Positions 54,486 to 61,019 of a DNA stretch of 61,019 bases are shown here, in pieces. The number at the start of each line of letters is the position of its first letter. The first letter of the stretch is position 1. Under the pieces are notes generated by a model. That model ran no database searches, was not told the origin of the DNA, and was given only the letters and a program-made list of their open reading frames with translations. The DNA comes from Candidatus Saccharimonadota bacterium (GTDB lineage Bacteria > Vulcanimicrobiota > Xenobia > Xenobiales > Xenobiaceae). The stretch lies in NCBI GenBank assembly GCA_004554425.1, contig SFMI01000005.1, positions 1-61,019 on the forward strand, given 5' to 3'. Both the position numbers and the translations under genes were made by a program.

Positions 54486-55934
54486 CTAGTTATCAGCTTT
54501 CGGAGTAGTTAAGTCTACGGTAATAGTGGAAAAAGTTGGAGAGTAAGAGTCCATAGTATTGCCTGCTTCGCGACCAGAGGGAAGGCCGGTACAAGAGTGA
54601 CAAGCAGCATTGGGACAACAACTGGGCCAAAGTTGATGATGGCCTGTTTGTACCATGACTTTGCGTTGGCGTCCGGCACATTGCGGAGAGCAAATAGCTT
54701 CCTTAAAAACTTCGCCGGCTTTTAGTAAAGCTTCGGCCAAGCGATCAATATCAGTGAAATTGTTGTAAACGTGGAAACTGGCTCGAGTGGTGCCCATAAA
54801 GCCTATTTCGCGCATGAGCGGTTGGCAACAATGGTGGCCGGCTCGTACACAAACGCCCTCACGGCCAAGCAAAGTGGCAATGTCGTGGGGATGGAGGCCG
54901 CGGAAATAGAAAGAGAGAGCTCCAGCTCTTTTTTCAGTATCGGCAGGCCCTAAAATTTCTGCGCCTTCAATATCATTGAGTTTGTCTACGGTATATTGCA
55001 TAAGGGCTTGGTCGTGAGCTCTTACTTTATCCATACCTATATTGGTAAGGTAGTCGCAAGCGGCCGCCAAACCTATAGCGCCGGTAATATTGGGAGTGCC
55101 GGCCTCAAAGCGGTTGGGCAATTCGTCCCAAGAGGAGCGCTCTCTTTTTACAGAAGAGATCATGCTGCCGCCAAAAAGAAAAGCAGGCATATTTTCCAAA
55201 AGTTTGCGTTTGCCCCAAAGTACACCTATACCCGTAGGAGCTAACATTTTGTGACCAGAAAAAGCCAAGAAGTCGACGCCTAAATCATTTACATCTGTTG
55301 GCAAATGGGGGACGCCTTGGGCTCCGTCTAGAGCTATGGTGATAGGGCCATGCTCTCTGGCTTTGGCAACAATTTCTTTGACGGGATTGATAGTACCGAA
55401 TACGTTAGAAACCCAAGTAAAAGCCAAAAGTTTTGGTGAATAAGACAGCGCTTTGTCCAGAGAGTCTAAATCTAAGGTTCCGTCAGGCAGAACTTCAATC
55501 CAACACAAATGAGCCTTTTTGCGCAAAGCCAACTGTTGCCAGGGCACTAAATCGGAATGGTGCTCAAAAACTGGCAGAGCAATGCTGTCGCCTTCTTGGA
55601 TATATTTTTCACCCCAAGTGTAAGCCAGCAAGTTTATCGATTCTGTGGTATTGCGTGTAAAAATGACTGTAGGATCGTCTTTTACACCGATAAACTTGGC
55701 GACAGTTTGGCGAGCTTCGTCGTATTTTTGGGTAGAATGCTCTGAGAGCGGATAGAGACCGCGATGAATATTGGCATATCCTGTACGAGTAAAATCGGCC
55801 ACAGCGTCAATTACATAATTGGGCTGCTGAGAAGAAGCCGCGCTGTCCAAGTAGGCAATAGGACGGCCGTTTACTTCTTGCTTCAAGATCGGAAAATCTT
55901 CGCGAATTTTGGCAAATAAATCTTGATCGAACAT
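54486..55934 (-). CDS. sufS: Cysteine desulfurase SufS with Cys-rich C-terminal extension
   Basis: 482-residue PLP-dependent cysteine desulfurase. Conserved features: an N-terminal YLDSAASSQ, FTRNTTESINLLA, the PLP lysine in FSGHKMLAPTG and the active-site Cys369 in RAGHHCCQPL. Normal SufS ends near residue 408. Here about 70 residues follow with six cysteines (C415, C419, C439, C440, C445, C448) in CSPQC and CCPNAACHSC patterns, possibly a metal or Fe-S site. The doublet C369-C370 at the active site is also unusual. SD GGAAG precedes the ATG. It is flanked by sufU and a Rieske gene. Confidence 0.95.
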   Translation of the reverse strand: MFDQDLFAKIREDFPILKQEVNGRPIAYLDSAASSQQPNYVIDAVADFTRTGYANIHRGLYPLSEHSTQKYDEARQTVAKFIGVKDDPTVIFTRNTTESINLLAYTWGEKYIQEGDSIALPVFEHHSDLVPWQQLALRKKAHLCWIEVLPDGTLDLDSLDKALSYSPKLLAFTWVSNVFGTINPVKEIVAKAREHGPITIALDGAQGVPHLPTDVNDLGVDFLAFSGHKMLAPTGIGVLWGKRKLLENMPAFLFGGSMISSVKRERSSWDELPNRFEAGTPNITGAIGLAAACDYLTNIGMDKVRAHDQALMQYTVDKLNDIEGAEILGPADTEKRAGALSFYFRGLHPHDIATLLGREGVCVRAGHHCCQPLMREIGFMGTTRASFHVYNNFTDIDRLAEALLKAGEVFKEAICSPQCAGRQRKVMVQTGHHQLWPSCCPNAACHSCTGLPSGREAGNTMDSYSPTFSTITVDLTTPKADN

Positions 55935-55972
55935 TCTTTTTCTTCCAATTTAAGACAAAAAATATAAGTAAC

Positions 55973-56278
55973 TTATTCTACTTCGGCGTAGACCTGACCA
56001 TTCTCAATTGTGACCGTGTAAGTAGCCAAAGAACCAACGGCAGGCATACGGGTAGCTTGTCCGGTACGAACATCGAAGCGGGCTCCATGGCGTGGGCACT
56101 CTACTTCAAAACCGCATACTTTGCAATGGCCCATCTCCTCACCGTCGTGAGTACAATTGTCTTCGTAGGCAAATATTTGTTCGCCTATCTTTACTGCAGC
56201 AATGGAATCTAAGCCATTAGCTATTATGACAACTTGATTTTCCGGAAATTTTTCTAAGGGCCCTAAGCATATTCTCAT
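55973..56278 (-). CDS. Rieske [2Fe-2S] ferredoxin-like protein
   Basis: 101-residue Rieske domain. The cluster ligands are Cys/His in CTHDGEEMGH and CPRHGARFD (CxH...CxxH). The ATG at 56278 has AGGAGA at a good spacing; a longer frame to 56356 has no SD. It is placed between sufD and sufS in the suf operon, and could donate electrons during cluster assembly. Full length for a stand-alone Rieske ferredoxin. Confidence 0.9.
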   Translation of the reverse strand: MRICLGPLEKFPENQVVIIANGLDSIAAVKIGEQIFAYEDNCTHDGEEMGHCKVCGFEVECPRHGARFDVRTGQATRMPAVGSLATYTVTIENGQVYAEVE

Positions 56279-56413
56279 GAATTGTCTCCTATTGGTGTAG
56301 GCAGTGAAGAAGGCCAAAAATAGGTGGGGCCCGCTATGCAAAAAGTGAACCCACACTTACTTTTTTAGTATAGAATTTCAGATCTCGACACACTAAGTGC
56401 GGTTGAATTGCTA

Positions 56414-57790
56414 CTAAGCTTGCTTGGCAGTAGCGAATTTGCCCTTAGCCAGAGTAGCCAGCCAATTTGTTACTGTACTATTGTCAGCTTTTTCCACTAT
56501 CTCTTGGAAGAAACCGGCGGTAAGTAAGCTCTTTGCTTCAGCTTCACTCAAACCGCGGCTTTGCATGTAGAAGAGCTGCTCCTGATTATAATCTGTAAAG
56601 CTGGCTCCGTGGGTGCAACGCACGTCGTCAGCGATAATTTCTAACTTGGGCATTGACTCGGCGCGAGCTTGAGGAGAAAGCATTAAGTTCTGATTTTTTT
56701 GGTAAGCGTCGGTTTGCTGGGCCACTTGATCTACGTAAATGTTGCCGGTAAAGATAGAACGGGCCTTACCGGAAACTGCGCAATTAAACAACACATTGGA
56801 GTAGGTGTGGGGAGCTTTGTGATGTACAAAAGTATCGACATCGCTGCGACTCTTACCATCGGCCAGCACAACACCGTAAATTTCCGTTTTGGCTCCAGCT
56901 GTATTAAGATCTTCAGCAAAGAAGGTCTTGCTTAAGCCTGTACCAATGCCAGCGTAGATGATCTTTAAAGAAGCGTCTTTGCCTAAACGGGCGTGAATGG
57001 TTGTAAGGCAAGCTGTATTCTTGTTCCAATCGCCTATCAACACGTAATTGAGCTGAGCTCCGTTAGCTAAATCAAACTCGATAAGAGAGTGAACTTTGAT
57101 AGGTTCAGCGTCGCCGTTTTTGAAACTTTCAACTACCACGGCTTGGCCGGGACCGTTGGCGCAAATTACGCTGTGATTAAAATGGCAATTTTGCGCTTCA
57201 GTTTGCGACTCTTCTTGGGTGGCTGCTCCACCTATTTCGTGCAAAATATGGAAAGCGCGTTCGGCTTTGGCTTGCGGAGTAATTTTGACATAAGCTCCGC
57301 CTGTGCGCAAAGCGCCATTTAAAGCGCTGCTTAAGTCTTTTTGGTGGTGCTCTGCTTTAAAGAAAGAGTTCTTTAAGCTCTCTTCTTGTTGCAAAGCTTG
57401 ATTCATAGATAAAATGCAAACGCCATCCTGATCCAGGCTGTCTGCTTGTTTGTGAGCCAGAGCTTGTTCTTGAGCTTCGTCTATAGCGTCGGCAGCACTG
57501 TTTATGCCATACTCATGCAAACTAGCTGCTGCTTCAGATGTAAGTTGAAACTCGTCGACGATCAATTTCTCGCCACTCAAACGCAAAGCTTTGGTTCTTT
57601 CGGGGAAGAACCAGTCTGGAGAAGTGCGTCTCCAAGCCTCCTCTTGTTTGGAGGGAGCCGCTAAAGTGCGAGCGCTAATTAAAGAGGCTTTGCGCATGTC
57701 TAAAGCCCATTGCGGCTCCTGATTCTGAAGGGCCAATTGGGTTATATTTTCGATCACTTGCTCAAGCTGAGCATCTATGTTGATTATCAC
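56414..57790 (-). CDS. sufD: SufD, Fe-S scaffold component
   Basis: 458-residue SufD-type protein with the beta-helix core (for example GASLKIIYAGIG-like DASLKIIYAGIGTG, VLFNCAVSGKARSIFTGNIYV) and the C-terminal LFYMQSRGLSEAEAKSLL shared with SufB. GTG 57790 is the start because GGGAGG lies 4-9 nt upstream; the frame to 57820 would place the SD inside the gene. It is partner of SufB and SufC in the SufBC2D complex. 36 bp after sufB. Confidence 0.93.
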   Translation of the reverse strand: MIINIDAQLEQVIENITQLALQNQEPQWALDMRKASLISARTLAAPSKQEEAWRRTSPDWFFPERTKALRLSGEKLIVDEFQLTSEAAASLHEYGINSAADAIDEAQEQALAHKQADSLDQDGVCILSMNQALQQEESLKNSFFKAEHHQKDLSSALNGALRTGGAYVKITPQAKAERAFHILHEIGGAATQEESQTEAQNCHFNHSVICANGPGQAVVVESFKNGDAEPIKVHSLIEFDLANGAQLNYVLIGDWNKNTACLTTIHARLGKDASLKIIYAGIGTGLSKTFFAEDLNTAGAKTEIYGVVLADGKSRSDVDTFVHHKAPHTYSNVLFNCAVSGKARSIFTGNIYVDQVAQQTDAYQKNQNLMLSPQARAESMPKLEIIADDVRCTHGASFTDYNQEQLFYMQSRGLSEAEAKSLLTAGFFQEIVEKADNSTVTNWLATLAKGKFATAKQA

Positions 57791-57826
57791 GTTTCCTCCC
57801 GGGGATCCGAAAACTGGCAAAAAGGG

Positions 57827-59245
57827 TTAACCTACCGAACCTTCCATTTCCATTTTGATTAGACGGTTCAGCTCGACGGCATATTCCATGGGCAGCTCTT
57901 TAGCGAAAGGCTCAAAGAAACCGTTAACTATCATGGTAATAGCGTCGCTTTCGGAAAGTCCGCGGCTCATCAAATAGAAGATTTGCTCGTCTCCGACTTT
58001 GGAAACGGTAGCTTCGTGGCCGATATGGACGTCAGGATTGGCAATATCCATGGTCGGATAAGTATCTGATCGGGAATGATCGTCTAAAAGGAGAGCGTCA
58101 CAACGTACGTTGCCGCGTACATTTTTGGCATTAGGCTCCACTTTTACCAAACCTCGGTAAGAAGCCTGGCCTCCGTTTTTAGAAATAGACTTAGAAAGTA
58201 CGTTGGAAGTGGTATTGCTGGCGGCGTGTACAATTTTTGCGCCGGTATCCTGCACCTGACCTTCGCCGGCAAAAGCTACGGAAACGACTTCACCGTGAGC
58301 ACCTTCGCCCATAAGGTAGATGGCCGGATATTTCATAGAAACTTTGGAACCGATATTGCCATCGATCCATTCGATAGTAGCATTTTTGTGAGCCACGGCA
58401 CGTTTGGTCACTAAGTTATAAACGTTGGTAGACCAGTTCTGAATAGTGCTATAGCGAATTCGAGCGCCTTCCATGGCAATAAGCTCTACTACAGCCGAAT
58501 GCAAGGAATCCTTTGAGTATATTGGAGCGGTGCATCCCTCTACATAGTGTACGAAAGAGCCTTCGTCAGCGATAATGAGAGTGCGCTCAAATTGGCCCAT
58601 AGCTTGGGCGTTAATACGGAAATAAGCTTGCAAAGGAATTTCTACATGTACGCCCTTGGGAACGTAAATGAAAGATCCGCCACTCCAGACAGCGGTATTT
58701 AGAGCTGCAAATTTATTGTCGTTCATGGGAATGACCGTACCAAAATATTTTTTGACAATATCGGGGTACTGGCGCAGCGCACTGTCCATATCCAAGAAGA
58801 TAACGCCGTTTTTCTCAATGTCGGCTCTAATGGAGTGATAAACTACTTCTGATTCATATTGGGCAGTTAAGCCGGCCAAGTGCTTGCGCTCAGCTTCGGG
58901 AACGCCCAATTTATCGAAGGTGTTTTTTATTTTGTCCGGTACGTCATTCCAGTCGGTGGCGGCTCTCTCCGAAGGGCGTACATAATAATGGATATCGTCA
59001 AAGTGGACACCGCTCAAATCTGTGCCCCAAGTGGGCATAGGCTTGGAGTTGAACACTTCATAGGCCTTAAGGCGATTTTGCAACATCCATTCAGGCTCGC
59101 CTTTAATGCGAGACATCTCGACGATAAGTTGAGGAGTGAGGCCTACTCCTGATTTGTAAACATAATCTTCAGCATCGGAAAAACCGTATTTGTAATCGGT
59201 ACCAATATTTTTTAAAGATTCTTTCTGATTGTTGGGTGCATCCAT
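57827..59245 (-). CDS. sufB: SufB, Fe-S scaffold component
   Basis: 472-residue SufB. Conserved features: an N-terminal [52 protein letters not shown], and the C-terminal [21 protein letters not shown]. It forms the cluster-assembly site with SufD and SufC. An AGGAG SD precedes the ATG. It follows sufC across a 114-bp gap that contains a hairpin. Confidence 0.97.
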   Translation of the reverse strand: MDAPNNQKESLKNIGTDYKYGFSDAEDYVYKSGVGLTPQLIVEMSRIKGEPEWMLQNRLKAYEVFNSKPMPTWGTDLSGVHFDDIHYYVRPSERAATDWNDVPDKIKNTFDKLGVPEAERKHLAGLTAQYESEVVYHSIRADIEKNGVIFLDMDSALRQYPDIVKKYFGTVIPMNDNKFAALNTAVWSGGSFIYVPKGVHVEIPLQAYFRINAQAMGQFERTLIIADEGSFVHYVEGCTAPIYSKDSLHSAVVELIAMEGARIRYSTIQNWSTNVYNLVTKRAVAHKNATIEWIDGNIGSKVSMKYPAIYLMGEGAHGEVVSVAFAGEGQVQDTGAKIVHAASNTTSNVLSKSISKNGGQASYRGLVKVEPNAKNVRGNVRCDALLLDDHSRSDTYPTMDIANPDVHIGHEATVSKVGDEQIFYLMSRGLSESDAITMIVNGFFEPFAKELPMEYAVELNRLIKMEMEGSVG

Positions 59246-59275
59246 ATAAAGCTCCTAGGAAAGCAAACGAGCCTA

Positions 59276-59320
59276 ACTGCAGTCGACCTGAATTCACAAA
59301 GAATCTTGGCCGACTACAGT
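59276..59320. repeat. Imperfect inverted repeat between sufC and sufB
   Basis: Arms around 59276-59285 and 59311-59320 (CTGCAGTCG with CGACTACAG) pair except for one mismatch. It stands about 17 nt before the sufB SD on the minus strand. It may set the ratio of SufC to SufB by slowing or processing transcripts. Confidence 0.4.
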
Positions 59321-59359
59321 GGCCTTTCGCGAAGAACCCTTTTGCAGGGTGGAAGAGAC

Positions 59360-60124
59360 CTAATTGTTGACGTACTTATTAAGGATCTCGTCGTAACCGG
59401 TCTGTTCGAGGCGCAGAGCCAACTCGGGGCCGCCGCTTTCGACGATGCGTCCGCCGGCTAAAATATGAATAAACTGGGGCTTAAGGTAGTCGAGCAAACG
59501 CTGATAGTGAGTAATAACTAAAGCGCTGGTATGGTTCTTTTCCAGCTCTTCATGGATGCCCTCGGCCACTACTTTGAGGGCATCGATGTCTAAGCCGGAG
59601 TCGGTCTCATCCAAGAGAGAAAGGCTGGGTTGCAGCAGAGCCATTTGTAAAATTTCGATGCGCTTTTTTTCACCGCCGGAGAAACCTTCGTTGACGTAAC
59701 GGCGAGCAAACTCTGGCTTAATACCTAACTCTTTCATCTTAGCTTGCAGCTCTTTACGGAAAGGCAGAGGCTTTACATTTTCCTCGCCGCGAACGTTGCG
59801 TACTGAGGCCATGAGGAAGTTGCCCAAAGACACGCCCGGAATGGAAGTAGGATATTGGAAAGCCAAAAATACACCGCGTTTGGCGCGTTCATTGGCCGGC
59901 ATGTCCTGGATTTCCTCACCCTTAAAGATGATCTTGCCTTCAGTTACTTTGTAATTGGGATGGCCCATGATTGTGTTGGACAAGGTGGATTTGCCGGAAC
60001 CATTGGGGCCCATCAAGGCGTGCACTTCTCCTTGATTGATAATTAAATTCAAACCTTTGAGAATTTCTTTTTCCCCAACCGAAACGTGCAAATTCTTAAC
60101 TTCAAGTAATAAAGAATTGGACAT
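59360..60124 (-). CDS. sufC: SufC, Fe-S assembly ATPase
   Basis: 254-residue ABC-type ATPase. Walker [10 protein letters not shown] near residue 39, the signature FSGGEKKR near 148 and Walker [12 protein letters not shown] near 170, with [10 protein letters not shown] and a D-loop. It drives the SufBCD scaffold. First gene of the suf operon; 380 bp upstream lies the IS605-like element. No strong promoter is obvious. Confidence 0.97.
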   Translation of the reverse strand: MSNSLLLEVKNLHVSVGEKEILKGLNLIINQGEVHALMGPNGSGKSTLSNTIMGHPNYKVTEGKIIFKGEEIQDMPANERAKRGVFLAFQYPTSIPGVSLGNFLMASVRNVRGEENVKPLPFRKELQAKMKELGIKPEFARRYVNEGFSGGEKKRIEILQMALLQPSLSLLDETDSGLDIDALKVVAEGIHEELEKNHTSALVITHYQRLLDYLKPQFIHILAGGRIVESGGPELALRLEQTGYDEILNKYVNN

Positions 60125-60307
60125 AATTGCCTCACTTGCTTATTCTAATGCGCTCGGTTTATTCACACCTTTTCCTCTTTACCCTGCCTAGTAAGTTGCC
60201 TTGTTAAAAAAATGTTCTTAAAAAGGAGGATTTTTATTAGAAATATCGGTTATTTTTAATATAAAGACGACTAAAAAAGTAGTAATTACTTTACCTCCGA
60301 GTTTGCG
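60125..60307. other. Intergenic region upstream of sufC
   Basis: 183 bp with no gene. A perfect AAGGAGG (60223-60229, plus strand) is followed by no start codon. The suf promoter should be here on the minus strand, but no -35/-10 pair is clear. I see no Fur- or IscR-like site. Confidence 0.4.
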
Positions 60308-60424
60308 TTAAACGATTAGCCTGGGAATATCGGGCTTTTCAAGGTTGCAAATGGCGCGATAAATGGTAAAAAGTTTGCGGTGTGCCAGTTTCTTTTTTGT
60401 TTTAGTTTGCATGCCCTTTTTCAT
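60308..60424 (-). CDS. Possible small basic peptide (38 residues)
   Basis: ATG 60424 has GGAAGG at a reasonable distance upstream and gives a 38-residue Lys/Arg-rich peptide (MKKGMQTKTKKKLAHRKL, then IYRAICNLEKPDIPRLIV). No family is recognised. Its 5' leader carries the IS605-like end hairpin, so it could be the remnant of a gene that lost its promoter when the element inserted, or simply a chance frame. Confidence 0.3.
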   Translation of the reverse strand: MKKGMQTKTKKKLAHRKLFTIYRAICNLEKPDIPRLIV

Positions 60425-60458
60425 AAATATAAATCCTTCCAATTGTAGTAGGCGGAAA

Positions 60459-60480
60459 CCCACTGCCTTTAGGCTGTGGG
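60459..60480. repeat. IS200/IS605-type end hairpin
   Basis: CCCACTGCC and GGCTGTGGG are imperfect complements (one T-T mismatch) around TTTA, a small subterminal hairpin as used by Y1 transposases for strand-specific recognition. It is 24 bp past the tnpA stop. Confidence 0.65.
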
Positions 60481-60504
60481 AGGAGTCTTGTAAATTTTTG
60501 GACA

Positions 60505-60907
60505 TTAACCTTGGTTTTCTATGTATTTTTGTATAGTAACTGATGATACCTCGCCTATACTGCACACGAAAACCGTCTGACCAAAAGGTTTTCTTTTTTC
60601 AATATTGTTTGGACAATAAGTTCGAATATTTTTGCCATAAGTATATGTAATTTCTTGCTGAATTACTTTTACAATATCGCAAACTCTGTCTACTGCATTA
60701 TAACTTATTAAACAGTGTATATGGTCTTTATCAGCCTCCATTGCTATAAATATCATAGCCTCTAAAAGCACAGATGTCATAAAATTTTCGTTTTACGTCG
60801 TCAACTATAGAACCTGTAAGAAGCTGTTTACGATATTTAGTGACAAGAACTATATGAATTTTTAGGTTATATTTTCGTCTGTTATGACGATTATATTTAT
60901 TATCCAT
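60505..60907 (-). pseudogene. tnpA: IS200/IS605 family transposase TnpA, frameshifted
   Basis: From ATG 60907 (AGGA SD upstream) the frame reads MDNKYNRHNRRKYN then HIVLVTKYRKQLLTG, the typical TnpA start, but it ends after about 58 codons. A second frame carries the rest: MEADKDHIHCLI with the HUH motif His-Ile-His and TIQKYIENQG with the catalytic Tyr. One extra T in a TTT run (60748-60750) explains the break, because removing it joins the frames. Near KPFGQTVFVCS two further compensating indels seem to have shifted a FWSDG stretch. The gene is thus degenerate, or affected by homopolymer errors. Confidence 0.8.
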
Positions 60908-60991
60908 GTATTTTTCCTACAAAGTATTGATTTTAATTAATATATATTATTAAAATATACTTAGTAATATATAAGTGAAAGGAGTACATAT

Positions 60992-61019
60992 ATGAAGCAG
61001 ATGGTTGCCACAGCTAAAA
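60992..61019 (+). CDS. tnpB: TnpB-like protein, N-terminal fragment (cut by window edge)
   Basis: ATG 60992 with AAAGGAG 7 nt upstream begins MKQMVATAK, then the window ends. The start resembles those of IS605 OrfB/TnpB proteins, and the divergent position relative to tnpA fits IS605. Nine codons cannot prove the identity; the nuclease domain and any guide RNA at its 3' end are outside the window. Confidence 0.45.

Larger units (their letters stand above)
60459..61019. mobile_element. IS605-like element, left part (tnpA broken, tnpB divergent)
   Basis: A subterminal hairpin at the left, a tnpA-like gene on the minus strand and a tnpB-like start on the plus strand form the divergent order of IS605. 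The right part and the other end lie outside the window, so the left boundary and target site cannot be fixed exactly. Confidence 0.7.

Noticed and set aside
59277-59297. PstI, SalI and EcoRI sites side by side, like a cloning linker
   Set aside because: They are inside a coherent sufC-sufB junction with no vector sequence; the site cluster is likely chance, though reads should confirm it.
60223-60229. Perfect AAGGAGG on the plus strand
   Set aside because: No start codon follows at a usable distance and stops appear at once.

Overview
The window looks like the chromosome of a diderm (Gram-negative-type) bacterium of moderate GC content. It carries type II secretion genes (inner-membrane platform, ATPase and outer-membrane secretin), a lipoprotein, Sec signal peptides and two prepilin-like proteins. 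I could not place it in a phylum from sequence alone; an anaerobic, fermentative, uncultured-type lineage is an inference from GTP-type PEP carboxykinase, carbamate kinase and SUF-only Fe-S assembly. Genes are dense, Shine-Dalgarno (SD) sites are strong, TTG and GTG starts are common, and many short intrinsic hairpins separate the genes. I saw no rRNA, tRNA or CRISPR array.

Layout. 1-5 kb: the 3' end of an unknown gene, a split chromate transporter pair, pckG, a CBS-HEPN protein and a gene-free 0.5 kb stretch with an operator-like palindrome and a long inverted repeat. 5-10 kb: M16 peptidase, Asp-box lipoprotein, a TudS/DUF523 protein and thiI. 10-16.5 kb: an OmpR-type two-component pair converging on a large Hsp70-like protein and a subtilase without a signal peptide. 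16.5-25 kb: ung, rpsU with a clear promoter and leader, a phosphohexomutase that carries a Sec signal peptide, topoisomerase III with a 24-residue repeat tail, and recN. 25-30 kb: a second M16 peptidase and dapB-asd-lysC (lysine/diaminopimelate branch). 30-37 kb: MazG-like protein, a coiled-coil protein, two prepilin-like genes, an HD hydrolase, a split YjjP/YjjB exporter, ftsY and an unknown protein. 37.5-43.5 kb: a copper ATPase with a CopZ-like C-terminal domain, glyA, arcC and a HigBA-type toxin-antitoxin locus whose toxin is frameshifted. 43.5-52.5 kb: gspL-M-N-D-E-F on the minus strand with a divergent gspC-like gene. 53.5-60.1 kb: sufC-B-D, Rieske, sufS, sufU, sufT. The right end enters an IS605-like element with a broken tnpA and a divergent tnpB start.

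How the genes fit together. The suf operon holds a scaffold (SufBCD), a sulfur donor (SufS), a sulfur-transfer or scaffold partner (SufU) and a carrier/assembly factor (SufT), with a Rieske ferredoxin embedded. Cysteine desulfurase could also supply ThiI for 4-thiouridine, and the TudS-type protein next to thiI could reverse that thiolation. The Gsp genes plus the distant prepilins suggest a working secretion machine, though gspG and the prepilin peptidase are not in view.

The points most worth a second look are the exported phosphohexomutase, the CopA-CopZ fusion with a preserved internal start, the toxin gene broken by a 5-bp duplication, the TudS-ThiI pair, the CBS-HEPN gene with its palindrome, and a recurring layout in which terminator-like hairpins abut the SD of the next gene.
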